Shown: piece after piece, positions 53,195 to 61,115 of the stretch
How the letters are laid out: every line of letters starts with the position of its first letter
Position numbering within the stretch: position 1 is the stretch's first letter
Source: an uncultured Cuneatibacter sp.
Lineage (GTDB): Bacteria > Bacillota > Clostridia > Lachnospirales > Lachnospiraceae
Length of the DNA stretch: 64,000 nucleotides
Direction of reading: 5' to 3'
NCBI GenBank assembly: GCA_934234215.1
Contig: CAKQHB010000004.1
Coordinates: forward strand, 62,001 to 126,000
Program-made: the position numbers and the translations under genes
Notes under the pieces: model-generated
Told to the model about the DNA's origin: nothing
Seen by the model: only the letters and a program-made list of their open reading frames with translations
Database searches by the model: none

Positions 53195-53782
53195 ATGTTT
53201 CCATCTCAGAAAGAAACCTGGTATTATCCTGCCGGAGCTTCGTTTTCCGACCGGCAGTTTTCGGATCGGCTGCAGCAATTTTATGAGCGGCAGACCGCCG
53301 CCTGCTGTCGTAAAAAGCTCATAGCAAAACACGGCCATCTCCCGGTGCATTTTCTGTGCATCGGAAGTGACCGTGTCACCGGGGACTGTCTCGGTCCCCT
53401 CATTGGCTATAAATTGTCTCATTATCTGCCGCCCGGCTCCGTCATCGGCACACTGGAACATCCCGTCCATGCACTGAATCTCGCCGCCGTGCTGGAAATG
53501 CTTGCGACGGATGATTGCGGCTTCTATGTCGCAGTGGATGCTTCCCTCGGTGACGCACATCATGTCGGCTGCATCACCCTCAGTCCCGGCGCGATGCAGC
53601 CCGGTCTCGGCGTAAGGAAGGATCTGCCACTCGTCGGGCATGTCTCTGTCACCGGCATCGTCGGCGCACTCTCCGACTCCGGAGATGCACTGCTGCAAGG
53701 TACAAGACTGTCCCTCGTCATGACATTAGCCGACTCCATCACTCAGGGACTGCTCAGATTTTACTCTCTCTGTACACCGTGA
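53195..53782 (+). CDS. yyaC: spore protease YyaC
   Basis: 195 aa of the YyaC/GPR-like family (DUF1256): VHFLCIGSDRVTGDCLGPLIGYKLSH, YVAVDASLGDAHHVGCITLSPGAMQPGLGVRKDLP and VSVTGIVGA. It is found almost only in endospore formers, supporting a sporulating host. The fold is related to germination protease and hydrogenase-maturation peptidases. AGGAGG precedes the ATG. Its 3' end overlaps the convergent coiled-coil gene by 29 bp. No clear sporulation-sigma promoter was identified. Confidence 0.9.
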   Translation: MFPSQKETWYYPAGASFSDRQFSDRLQQFYERQTAACCRKKLIAKHGHLPVHFLCIGSDRVTGDCLGPLIGYKLSHYLPPGSVIGTLEHPVHALNLAAVLEMLATDDCGFYVAVDASLGDAHHVGCITLSPGAMQPGLGVRKDLPLVGHVSVTGIVGALSDSGDALLQGTRLSLVMTLADSITQGLLRFYSLCTP

Positions 53783-54842
53783 TCGCCTCGGTGATCGTGG
53801 CTGCCTTCCCGCTGTCCACCAGCTCGATCAGGCTGTCCACCCGTCCGCTGTCCAGAAAATCCTTGCCCAGATACGGTTCATAGTTGGCTGTGATCTGCAT
53901 CGTCTGCGCCCGCAGCTGCTTATCCGCATCTATGAGCTGCAGGTGCAGCTTCTGATAACCATCCTGAATCTTTAGGATCCGGTCTTTGTTGTTCTCCATG
54001 ATCTCGTCCGCAATGACTTTCTTTGTCGCCGCTTCGAAGGTGTTCAGATTCTCCTGCTTGCGCTTTGCTACGTCCTCGATCTCCGCCTCCAGACGGGCGA
54101 TCTCGTAATTATAACTGTCAAGATTGTAGGAATCCTCCGACGCATCCCGATGGATCGCGCGGGTGATGACTTTGATCTTCTTGCGGTTCGAGGCACGCTC
54201 ATCCCGCATCATACGGCCTGCCCGCAGATCGCTGTAGCGGCGCAGCTTTACAAGATTCGTCAGCGCCAGATATCCGCCGCCAATCACAAAGATCAGTGCC
54301 GTGTACGCTGCCATCAGCTGCCAGGTGGTCAGCTCCGGAATCCATTTGCACAATCCAATCGGAACGCCGACAAACACAGCCGCCGCCAGCACAAGGTCAA
54401 ACAGCCACTCCCATGCTCTGCGCGGCAAAAACAATGCGAAGAACAGCCAGCTGTTGCACCAGCCCGGCACTCCGTTTTGCTGAAACTGCGTCGTGATCCG
54501 CGTCGTCAACTCCTGATTGTGCGCCAGAAGCTCCGACGTCTCGTCCTTGATTCGCTCCTGTCTGCCAATGCTCTTGGCACGCTCTTTTTTCAGACGAAGC
54601 TTGCGCAGTTTTTCTTTGTCCTGTGCCAGCTCTCTGTCATAGCTCTCCTCAATGGCTGCTTTCCGCTCCCGGATGGTTCGATAAACCTCATCCTCCACAG
54701 CCTTCTTTTCACCTTCTAACAGGCGCTCCTGTCTCTTCTCCTCCAGAGCCAGTCCCGACCGGTATGTCTTTTGTTTCTCCAGTTCTGCAAGCGCGGTCTT
54801 TGCTTCCAGCAAAAACTCCATGCTGTCTGTCTTTTGTTCCAT
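53754..54842 (-). CDS. coiled-coil protein with two membrane helices
   Basis: 362 aa. Residues 1-115 are charged and helical (LALEEKRQERLLEGEKKAVEDE, a likely coiled coil), then two or three membrane segments (about 128-200: WLFFALFLPRRAWEWLFDLVLAAAVFVGVPIGL and MAAYTALIFVIGGGYLAL), then a second helical region (about 210-320) and a short helical end. Cys-Trp pairs flank the membrane segments (GWCNSW). The start ATG 54842 follows AGGAGG by seven bases; the longer ORF start is less likely. No family is recognised. The topology resembles membrane scaffolds. Confidence 0.65.
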   Translation of the reverse strand: MEQKTDSMEFLLEAKTALAELEKQKTYRSGLALEEKRQERLLEGEKKAVEDEVYRTIRERKAAIEESYDRELAQDKEKLRKLRLKKERAKSIGRQERIKDETSELLAHNQELTTRITTQFQQNGVPGWCNSWLFFALFLPRRAWEWLFDLVLAAAVFVGVPIGLCKWIPELTTWQLMAAYTALIFVIGGGYLALTNLVKLRRYSDLRAGRMMRDERASNRKKIKVITRAIHRDASEDSYNLDSYNYEIARLEAEIEDVAKRKQENLNTFEAATKKVIADEIMENNKDRILKIQDGYQKLHLQLIDADKQLRAQTMQITANYEPYLGKDFLDSGRVDSLIELVDSGKAATITEAITVYRESKI

Positions 54843-54934
54843 CGATCCGCCTCCTGTTTCACTCTTATCTTCCATTCCTTTACAGTATACGACATATCCC
54901 CCCCTGCTTACAAGTCTGATTTCACTTTTCCTCG

Positions 54935-54963
54935 TTGACGCGCCTGCTCTTTTTCGATATACT
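54935..54963 (+). promoter_or_regulatory. promoter of the Rrf2 operon
   Basis: TTGACG (54935-54940), 17 bases, TATACT (54958-54963). Confidence 0.85.
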
Positions 54964-55041
54964 TATAAACATATGGGAATACTCAGTATTGCCGCATATT
55001 TTCACTGACACTGATCAACAACAGAAGGGAGCCGACCCACG

Positions 55042-55311
55042 ATGTTCCGTTTATGGGGAAAACTTTTTTACAACAACCACATGTTAGCAGATTCCACGAT
55101 CGTCAATGACGACCCGAATATGACTCGCACGAAAAAAGTCTTTGCAGCAATCGACACCCTCTGCCACGATTTCGATCTGAGTCAGCCGATCTGGCTGGAG
55201 TCCAACATTCAGGAATTCAAGAGACATTCCAGAACTCGATTCCGCCAGGATAACTTTATGGAACAGATCGACTTTGACTATTTTGAAATTCAGATTATCG
55301 AGGAGGATTAA
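55042..55311 (+). CDS. small conserved protein, first gene of the Rrf2 operon
   Basis: 89 aa, soluble and acidic at the end (MEQIDFDYFEIQIIEED). Features are FRLWGKLFYNNHMLADSTIVNDD near the start and DLSQPIWLESNIQEFKRHSRTRF in the middle. Similar short proteins precede a second small protein and an Rrf2 gene in this operon layout. No function is recognised. GGGAGC ahead of the ATG serves as ribosome site. Confidence 0.75.
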   Translation: MFRLWGKLFYNNHMLADSTIVNDDPNMTRTKKVFAAIDTLCHDFDLSQPIWLESNIQEFKRHSRTRFRQDNFMEQIDFDYFEIQIIEED

Positions 55312-55313
55312 GG

Positions 55314-55694
55314 ATGGCAGGTACCCGTTTTTCAGCCCTGACTGACTTCCGCCCGGAAAAGAATCGTTTTCTGGACCGTGCCAAGACTGTTTATCTCAAA
55401 GCAACTCACAAAACCGAAGATATTACCTTTTATTGGATCGAGCAGCGCGGTGTCAGAGGACGCAACGCCTACCCCTGCGCCTGCCAGCTTCCAGACAAGC
55501 TGCTTGTATTTCTGGCTCCTGACAAAGAAGCCTGCGCAGCGATCGATGAATTCTGGAAGACGATGACCCGCGAAGAATTAGAAGCAAATTACACTGTTGA
55601 AAACATGGTACATGAAACCTTTTCTGAGGAATACCGTGCTCTGAAAGATCAATACATCCACAGAGACGACGCAAAGGAGAGCGACGAGCAATGA
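55314..55694 (+). CDS. small conserved protein, second gene of the Rrf2 operon
   Basis: 126 aa (MAGTRFSALTDFRPEKNRFL..., IEQRGVRGRNAYPCACQLPDKLL, TREELEANYTVENMVHETFSE). It starts three bases after the previous stop, with GAGGATTAAGG as site, and overlaps the Rrf2 gene by ATGA. No motif is recognised apart from one YPCAC cysteine pair. Confidence 0.75.
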   Translation: MAGTRFSALTDFRPEKNRFLDRAKTVYLKATHKTEDITFYWIEQRGVRGRNAYPCACQLPDKLLVFLAPDKEACAAIDEFWKTMTREELEANYTVENMVHETFSEEYRALKDQYIHRDDAKESDEQ

Positions 55695-56125
55695 AAATTT
55701 CCACAAAAGGACGCTATGCACTCCGCCTGATGTTAGACCTTGCCGAGCATCAGAACGAGGGCTTTATCGCATTAAAAGATATCGCAGAACGTCAAAATAT
55801 TTCTAAAAAATATCTGGAGCAGATCGTGCCTATGCTGAACAAGGCCGGACTGCTGCGCACAAACCGTGGCTATCAGGGCGGTTATCAACTGTCTCGTCAG
55901 CCCAGCGAGTACACTCTGGGCGACATCCTGCGCGTCACCGAGGGCAGCCTCGCCCCGGTTTCCTGTATCAACGATGTTGCCGACTGTCCCAACAGCGACT
56001 CCTGTATCACACTGGATGTCTGGATCGGACTGAACAAAGTCGTCAATGAATATGTGGACAACCTGACCCTGCAGGATATCCTCGACAACTACCGTCAGAA
56101 ATGCATTGACGAATATTACATTTGA
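55691..56125 (+). CDS. Rrf2-family transcriptional regulator (IscR/CymR-like)
   Basis: 144 aa. The winged HTH starts MKISTKGRYALRLMLDLAEH, with DIAERQNISKKYLEQIV and NRGYQGGYQLSR wing. The sensor region has cysteines at VSCINDVADCPNSDSC, three as in Fe-S binding IscR-like proteins. It could sense Fe-S or cysteine status. It is the last gene of a translationally coupled trio with a terminator right after. Confidence 0.92.
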   Translation: MKISTKGRYALRLMLDLAEHQNEGFIALKDIAERQNISKKYLEQIVPMLNKAGLLRTNRGYQGGYQLSRQPSEYTLGDILRVTEGSLAPVSCINDVADCPNSDSCITLDVWIGLNKVVNEYVDNLTLQDILDNYRQKCIDEYYI

Positions 56126-56144
56126 TTTTACTTTTCGCACATAA

Positions 56145-56187
56145 AAATCGCCCGCCGTCCCTGTTTCAAGACAGCGAGCGATTTTTT
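56145..56187. terminator. bidirectional terminator between rrf2 and rsmH
   Basis: AAAATCGC.CGC...CTGT / ACAG.CG.GCGATTTT stem with T7 on the plus strand and a matching A-run on the left. The rsmH stop abuts it. Confidence 0.85.
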
Positions 56188-57242
56188 TATTCCTTTGCTT
56201 TGATTCCCCAACGCATCTTTGTGGATCTGGCTCTGCCATTTCGTCTGCACTCTTCCGCAGACGGGCGCACGACATCCTTTGCCGCTTCTGAGAAGATTTC
56301 GGTTTTTTCGTACTGCTTGAATGCTTTCTTTACCAGACGATCTTCGCCGGAATGGAAGGTCAGGATCGCAATTCTGCCGCCCGGTGCCATGACATCCGGC
56401 AGCTTTTCCAGAAATGCCTCCAGCACTTCAAATTCCTGATTGACGTCGATACGCAGCGCCTGAAACACGCGCTGGCAGGTCTTTTTTACGGTATCCTTTT
56501 TCTGCCTGTCCTCCGGTAGGAAGCGCAGTGCCCGTTCAATGACTTCCCGCAGCTGCGTCGTCGTCTCGATCGGATGCTTTTTGCGGAACTCGGAGAAGAC
56601 TTCCGCTGCAATCTCCTCTGCATACGGCTCATCGGAATTTTCCTGCAGCATACCAATCAGTTCTTCCTCTGTCACTTCCTTCAAACGTTCTGCGGCGGAC
56701 ACTCCCTTCTGCGGGTTCAGACGCAGATCCAGTGGACCATCTAATTTATAAGAAAAGCCGCGCTCCGGATTGTCGATCTGCATGGACGATACCCCAAGGT
56801 CCGCCAGAAGAAAATCAAACGGGCCGTACTCCGCTCCGATGCGATCAATGTTCGCAAAATTCTCCTGTACAACGGTCAAAATATCCTCGCCAAATCCAGC
56901 CTTGCGCAGACGCTCTGTCGTCTTCACGCTCTCGATGGGGTCGATATCCAGCGCCACCATATGTCCCTGTCCCTGCAGCTGCTCCATCATGCGGCGAGTA
57001 TGGCCGCCATATCCCAGCGTGCAGTCCAGTCCCTTCTGACCGGGCTGAATCTGCAGGAAATCCAAAATCTCCTGCACCATGATCGAAATGTGCATGCCCG
57101 CGGGCGTGCTGCCCTTGGCGATGACTTTCTCAATCGTATCTGCATACTTTTCCGGATTTAATTCTTTATACTTTTCTTCAAAACGGCGCGGATGCGTTCC
57201 TTTGTAACGCACACGGCGCTTGTGAGGCTGTTGGTTTTCCAT
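56187..57242 (-). CDS. rsmH: 16S rRNA (cytosine-1402-N4)-methyltransferase RsmH-like
   Basis: 351 aa of the MraW family. SAM motif GLDCTLGYGGHTRRMMEQL, FLLADLGVSSMQID, RGFSYKLDGPLDLRL and the late ILTFHSGEDRLVK. An N-terminal extension of about 45 basic residues (KRRVRYKGTHPRRFEEKYKELNPEKY) is longer than in typical RsmH. It lies outside a cell-division (dcw) cluster and may be a paralogue there. Its ATG directly follows the TAA of the regulator gene upstream, so it is translationally coupled with it. Confidence 0.88.
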   Translation of the reverse strand: MENQQPHKRRVRYKGTHPRRFEEKYKELNPEKYADTIEKVIAKGSTPAGMHISIMVQEILDFLQIQPGQKGLDCTLGYGGHTRRMMEQLQGQGHMVALDIDPIESVKTTERLRKAGFGEDILTVVQENFANIDRIGAEYGPFDFLLADLGVSSMQIDNPERGFSYKLDGPLDLRLNPQKGVSAAERLKEVTEEELIGMLQENSDEPYAEEIAAEVFSEFRKKHPIETTTQLREVIERALRFLPEDRQKKDTVKKTCQRVFQALRIDVNQEFEVLEAFLEKLPDVMAPGGRIAILTFHSGEDRLVKKAFKQYEKTEIFSEAAKDVVRPSAEECRRNGRARSTKMRWGIKAKE

Positions 57243-58256
57243 TTAGTGTTCCTCCGTTACATGAATATACATTTTCGTGACATCTTCATTCATATTGATC
57301 GGTGTAAGCTTGATCTCCGGGTGCGCTTTCGCAAAGACAGAAAATACCTGATGCGCAAATCCCTGACCCATCCAGTCGATTCCCTGAAAATCAATAATGA
57401 CTTCCGTAAACTTTTCCAGACGATTGCAAACCCTCTTCGCCTGTGATCTGGAAACCGGCGTCGTGTCAAAAATATTCTTCATCGGAATCTTTGTCGTCAG
57501 GAAACTGCCCTCATCGTTGGAATACAGATCAAAAACTTCTTTTGTCGTCTTGTGTGTAAAATTCGACAGATCCATCACAACGCAAGTTCCTGTGGCGTCC
57601 ATCGCTGCGTCTTTCAATTCGCTGGCATCCAGAATGTTGTTCGTAAATACCTTTCCGCTGGAAAGAATATAAAAATCATCCATGATTTTCGAGCTAAAGA
57701 AAATGCCTTCGCCCGAATGATTCTGAGAATCCGTTGTCAATTTTCCTTTAAACAGTTCGCAAATTGCTTCTTCTGTCGAAGTAAACCCAAAATACTTCTG
57801 GATCTTATTAAAAATACCGACACCATCATCCTCGATCCGAACGCTCGTCTTCAAATACGTCTGACGAATCGTCAACTTCACGTGCTCCGCTGCAGAATGC
57901 TCGATAACATTATTCATCATCTCACTGAATGTATATTCCCAAATTTCAATCACATTTCGCGCATACCCCTGCAAAAGAGGTTTCAGATCATGTTCCAATG
58001 CATCCGTATCACTCTCCAGCTCACCTTTTGAGCGCTGCAGTTCGTAAACGAACTCCTGTTGCACCAGCTCATATTTTCCACGGGAAACTTTTTTCAGAAT
58101 GTTCTTTTCCACAAGTTCCTTCAAATATTGGTATACGGTACTTTCGTTAATCTCAAAAGACTCCCGCGCCGCCGAAACAATGTTCCGATCGCCGCGCTCT
58201 ATCTTTTCTAATATATATAACAGGATCGCTTCTTTTTTCTTTTCATCAAACTTCAT
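57243..58256 (-). CDS. HTH - HATPase - STAS-like regulator (DUF4325 type)
   Basis: 337 aa. HTH at 1-65 (ESTVYQYLKELVEKNILKKVS), then a GHKL ATPase domain at about 95-210 with EMMNNVIEHS (N box), VRIEDDGVGIF and GEGIFFSSKIMDDF, then a C-terminal STAS-like/DUF4325 domain (QAKRVCNRLEKFTEVIIDFQGIDWMGQGFAHQVFSVF). This domain order suggests a DNA-binding protein whose activity is set by ATP and a partner, in the style of anti-sigma factors. Fused to a dedicated HTH, it is unusual. ATG 58256 follows GGGAGG by five bases. The stop TAA abuts the rsmH start. Confidence 0.85.
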   Translation of the reverse strand: MKFDEKKKEAILLYILEKIERGDRNIVSAARESFEINESTVYQYLKELVEKNILKKVSRGKYELVQQEFVYELQRSKGELESDTDALEHDLKPLLQGYARNVIEIWEYTFSEMMNNVIEHSAAEHVKLTIRQTYLKTSVRIEDDGVGIFNKIQKYFGFTSTEEAICELFKGKLTTDSQNHSGEGIFFSSKIMDDFYILSSGKVFTNNILDASELKDAAMDATGTCVVMDLSNFTHKTTKEVFDLYSNDEGSFLTTKIPMKNIFDTTPVSRSQAKRVCNRLEKFTEVIIDFQGIDWMGQGFAHQVFSVFAKAHPEIKLTPINMNEDVTKMYIHVTEEH

Positions 58257-58302
58257 GGCAACCTCCCATCTCCAGCTCGTTTCTGGTTTGCTCGATACTT
58301 GA

Positions 58303-58331
58303 ATCGTACACTTTTTTTGTTTAAAAGTCAA
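58303..58331 (-). promoter_or_regulatory. promoter of the HTH-HATPase - rsmH unit
   Basis: TTGACT (58331-58326), 17 bases, TACGAT (58308-58303) on the minus strand. Confidence 0.85.
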
Positions 58332-58377
58332 TGTTTCTTGTCTTTCTTATGATATTTACTTGAAATAAACTATAGTA

Positions 58378-58409
58378 TTACTTGGAATCTTTGTTTTTAT
58401 TCCAAGTAA
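58378..58409. promoter_or_regulatory. palindromic operator candidate between two divergent regulators
   Basis: TTACTTGGAAT and ATTCCAAGTAA, 11-bp perfect arms 10 bp apart, with a third related half-site TTTACTTGAAAT at 58355-58366. It lies between the promoter of the HTH-HATPase gene and that of the LysR gene and could serve autoregulation by either. Confidence 0.65.
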
Positions 58410-58454
58410 CGCTTTCATTTCCTACTTTTCCGCTAGGTTTTTCACATTTTCTTA

Positions 58455-58483
58455 TTGCCATTCAACTTTTCTTATGCTATGAT
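58455..58483 (+). promoter_or_regulatory. promoter of the LysR - ABC operon
   Basis: TTGCCA (58455-58460), 17 bases, TATGAT (58478-58483). Confidence 0.75.
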
Positions 58484-58523
58484 ATCGAATCATAAGTGAA
58501 TGTTTATGGAAGGAGGTCCCGTT

Positions 58524-59411
58524 ATGACGCTTCGTCACCTGCAGATTTTCAAGACCGTATGTGACTGTCAGTGCATCACCTCAGCCGCTGAAAAGCTGAA
58601 TATGACACAGCCCGCTGTCAGCATTGCGATCAAAGAGCTGGAGACTTTTTATGAGACCCGACTGTTTGACCGAGGCGGCAGACGTCTGGCTCTGACAGAA
58701 GCCGGAGTCACACTGCAGCGCTATGCAACGACGGTTCTGGAGCAGTTCGAGGAGTCTACCGCTGTGCTGCGAGAGGGACGCTTCATTTCCGAATACCGGT
58801 TTGGCGTGACCGTCTCTCTGGCAGAGACGATCCTGCCGGAGCTGGTTACTCGCCTGAAGGATGCAGTGCCGGATGTGCATTTTCAGATTCAGGTGGAGAA
58901 TACGCCGGTCATCGAGCAGCTTCTCGCAGAGAATCAGATTGATTTTGCCATCGTAGACTGCAACACAAGCACGACCTGCATGACGCGCTCCCTGCTTTAC
59001 ACCGATCATATGGTTGTGGTCTGCGCACCGTCTCTGTACGCTGCAGATTCCATCACCATCGACGAGCTGGCGCATCAGCCTCTGCTCCTCCGGGAAAAAG
59101 AGAGTGGAAACCGCTGCTGTGTTGATGCCGTTTTTCAGAATCACGGCTACACACTGCACCCCGTTCTGGAGAGCAGCAGCACGCTGAGTATCATCAATCT
59201 GGCAAAGCTCGGACTTGGCTTTGCGGTCGTTCCCAGCTCTCTGTCCTGCCACATCTGCAAGTCGGGTGAGCTGCATACTGTCCGCGTGACTGACGACAGC
59301 TTCAAGCGTTTTTATTATTTACTTTATCACAATAACAAGCATCTGACTCCTCAGCTTATCACGATTCTGGAGTCCATCAAGCCCGGATGCTGTGAACATA
59401 AAAAATGCTGA
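58524..59411 (+). CDS. LysR-type regulator next to an amino-acid ABC transporter
   Basis: 295 aa with HTH (LRHLQIFKTVCDCQCITSAAEKLNMTQPAVSIAIKELE) and substrate domain. ATG 58524 follows AGGAGG. The gene precedes a polar amino-acid transporter permease and ATPase, so it likely controls their expression in response to an amino acid (for example cystine regulators such as CysB/YtlI/CcpE-like proteins; specificity not visible). The C-terminus carries a CC..C cluster. Confidence 0.9.
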   Translation: MTLRHLQIFKTVCDCQCITSAAEKLNMTQPAVSIAIKELETFYETRLFDRGGRRLALTEAGVTLQRYATTVLEQFEESTAVLREGRFISEYRFGVTVSLAETILPELVTRLKDAVPDVHFQIQVENTPVIEQLLAENQIDFAIVDCNTSTTCMTRSLLYTDHMVVVCAPSLYAADSITIDELAHQPLLLREKESGNRCCVDAVFQNHGYTLHPVLESSSTLSIINLAKLGLGFAVVPSSLSCHICKSGELHTVRVTDDSFKRFYYLLYHNNKHLTPQLITILESIKPGCCEHKKC

Positions 59412-59457
59412 TCGTCATGCGATCACATGTAACTATGAAACGATAGGAGATTTTATT

Positions 59458-60132
59458 ATGTCTCAACGCACGATTGAACTTGTTGTAGATTCTTTTTGGA
59501 AACTGCTGATTCCCGGACTGACACAGACGATTCCGCTGACGGTCATCTCCTTTGCAATTGCGATGGTGATCGCCATTGCCGTTGCGATGGTACAGTTTGC
59601 AAACATCCGCGGACTCAAGCAGCTGGCTCGTTTTTATATCTGGATCGTCCGCGGTACTCCGCTGCTCGTTCAGCTGTTCCTGTTCTTCTACGGACTGCCA
59701 AAGCTGGGCATTATGCTGCCCGCCTTCCCTTGTGCGATCCTCGTCTTCTCTCTGAATGAGGGCGCTTACAGCGCCGAGACGATGCGTGCTGCGCTGGAAT
59801 CCGTTCCTTACGGACAGATCGAAGCCGGTTACTGCGTCGGCATGAGCTGGTTCCAGATCATGCGCCGGATCGTATTGCCTCAGGCACTGCGCACCGCATT
59901 TCCCCCGCTGTCCAACTCCATCATCAGCATGCTGAAGGATACGTCCCTTGTTTCCATCATCACCGTATCCGAAATGTTCATGGCTGCACAGAAGATCGTT
60001 GGCCGTACTTACGAGCCGCTTCTTATCTACAGTGAAGTTGCTCTGTTCTATCTGCTGTTCTGCTCCGTTCTGACCTGGCTGCAGCACATTGGAGAAAAGA
60101 AACTGAACGCCTATCAGGCAGAAAGGAGATAA
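59458..60132 (+). CDS. polar amino-acid ABC transporter permease
   Basis: 224 aa, six membrane helices, with the EAA loop ALESVPYGQIEAGYCVGMSWFQIMRRIVLPQALR that couples to the ATPase. Family: HisMQ type. The start ATG 59458 follows AGGAG by eight bases. It overlaps nothing and is followed by the ATPase gene after three bases. Confidence 0.93.
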   Translation: MSQRTIELVVDSFWKLLIPGLTQTIPLTVISFAIAMVIAIAVAMVQFANIRGLKQLARFYIWIVRGTPLLVQLFLFFYGLPKLGIMLPAFPCAILVFSLNEGAYSAETMRAALESVPYGQIEAGYCVGMSWFQIMRRIVLPQALRTAFPPLSNSIISMLKDTSLVSIITVSEMFMAAQKIVGRTYEPLLIYSEVALFYLLFCSVLTWLQHIGEKKLNAYQAERR

Positions 60133-60135
60133 GCC

Positions 60136-60888
60136 ATGTCTATGCTGGAAATCAACGATATCCACAAGTCTTTCGGCGATCTTGAGATCCTGAAGGGAAT
60201 CAATATCTCCGTCGAAAAAGGCGATGTCATCGCCATCTTAGGCCCCAGCGGTTCCGGTAAGACAACGCTTTTGCGCTGCATCAACTTTCTGGAAACCGCA
60301 GACAGCGGCACAATGACCTTTGACGGCGAGACCTTTGATCTCAGCCATGTCTCAAAAAAAGACATCATGCGTCTCCGTAAAAAGACCGCATTTGTATTTC
60401 AGAATTATAACTTATTTCAGAATAAAACCGCTCTGCAGAACGTCACCGAGGGTCTGATCGTCGGTCGCAAAATGCCAAAGGCACAGGCTATTGAGATCGG
60501 ACACAAGATGTTAAAGAAGGTTGGCATGGAGGATCGCTGCGATCACTATCCGCATCAGCTTTCCGGCGGTCAGCAGCAGCGTGTTGCCATCGCCCGCGCA
60601 TTGGCGACAAACCCGGAGATCATCTATTTCGATGAACCGACCTCCGCACTGGATCCGGAGCTGATCGGCGAAGTTCTCTCCGTCATGAAGCAGCTGGCAG
60701 TAGAGGGCATGACGATGCTCGTTGTCACACATGAGATGGGCTTTGCCCGCAATGTCTCAAACAAAGTTGTCTTTATGGAGGGCGGCTCCATCGTTGAGTC
60801 CGGCAGTTCTGACGACTTTTTCCTGCATCCGAAGGAAGACCGTACCCGCGAATTTCTTCGCACGGTTTCGGAACGAAACGCACTGTAA
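60136..60888 (+). CDS. polar amino-acid ABC transporter ATP-binding protein
   Basis: 250 aa. Walker A GPSGSGKTT, Q-loop FVFQNYNLF, signature LSGGQQQRVAIARALA, Walker B IIYFDEPTSALDPEL, His switch in VVTHEMGFARNV. Closest in form to GlnQ/TcyN/TcyC. Start MSMLEIND with GGAG seven bases ahead. Confidence 0.95.
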   Translation: MSMLEINDIHKSFGDLEILKGINISVEKGDVIAILGPSGSGKTTLLRCINFLETADSGTMTFDGETFDLSHVSKKDIMRLRKKTAFVFQNYNLFQNKTALQNVTEGLIVGRKMPKAQAIEIGHKMLKKVGMEDRCDHYPHQLSGGQQQRVAIARALATNPEIIYFDEPTSALDPELIGEVLSVMKQLAVEGMTMLVVTHEMGFARNVSNKVVFMEGGSIVESGSSDDFFLHPKEDRTREFLRTVSERNAL

Positions 60889-60959
60889 CGTGCATACTTT
60901 GATATAACATGCTATTTCAGGTCTGAATCGTTCCCCCGACTTTTCGAATTTGAAAACGC

Positions 60960-61115
60960 ATCTTATATAACTCAACCCTTATCCATTTTTCCGAAGGAAT
61001 GGCGTTGTTTGTGCAGCAGGCACACACCTGAGCCTTTCGCGGCGTGAGCGGAATGTTCCGCCGCGTACCTTCAACACACGCGACCCGTGTCCCTGCCTGC
61101 AGATTGGAGGAGAAT
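60960..61115 (+). promoter_or_regulatory. structured leader of the solute-binding protein gene
   Basis: The 227 bp between the ATPase stop and the ATG include GCAGCAGG ... CCTGCCTGC enclosing CGCGGCG/CGCCGCG (with an alternative inner GCGGA/TCCGC) and ACACG-CGAC-CCGTGT, then GGAGG. Mutually exclusive stems suggest a regulatory or stability element. A weak -10 TATATA is present at about 60963-60968. Confidence 0.5.
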
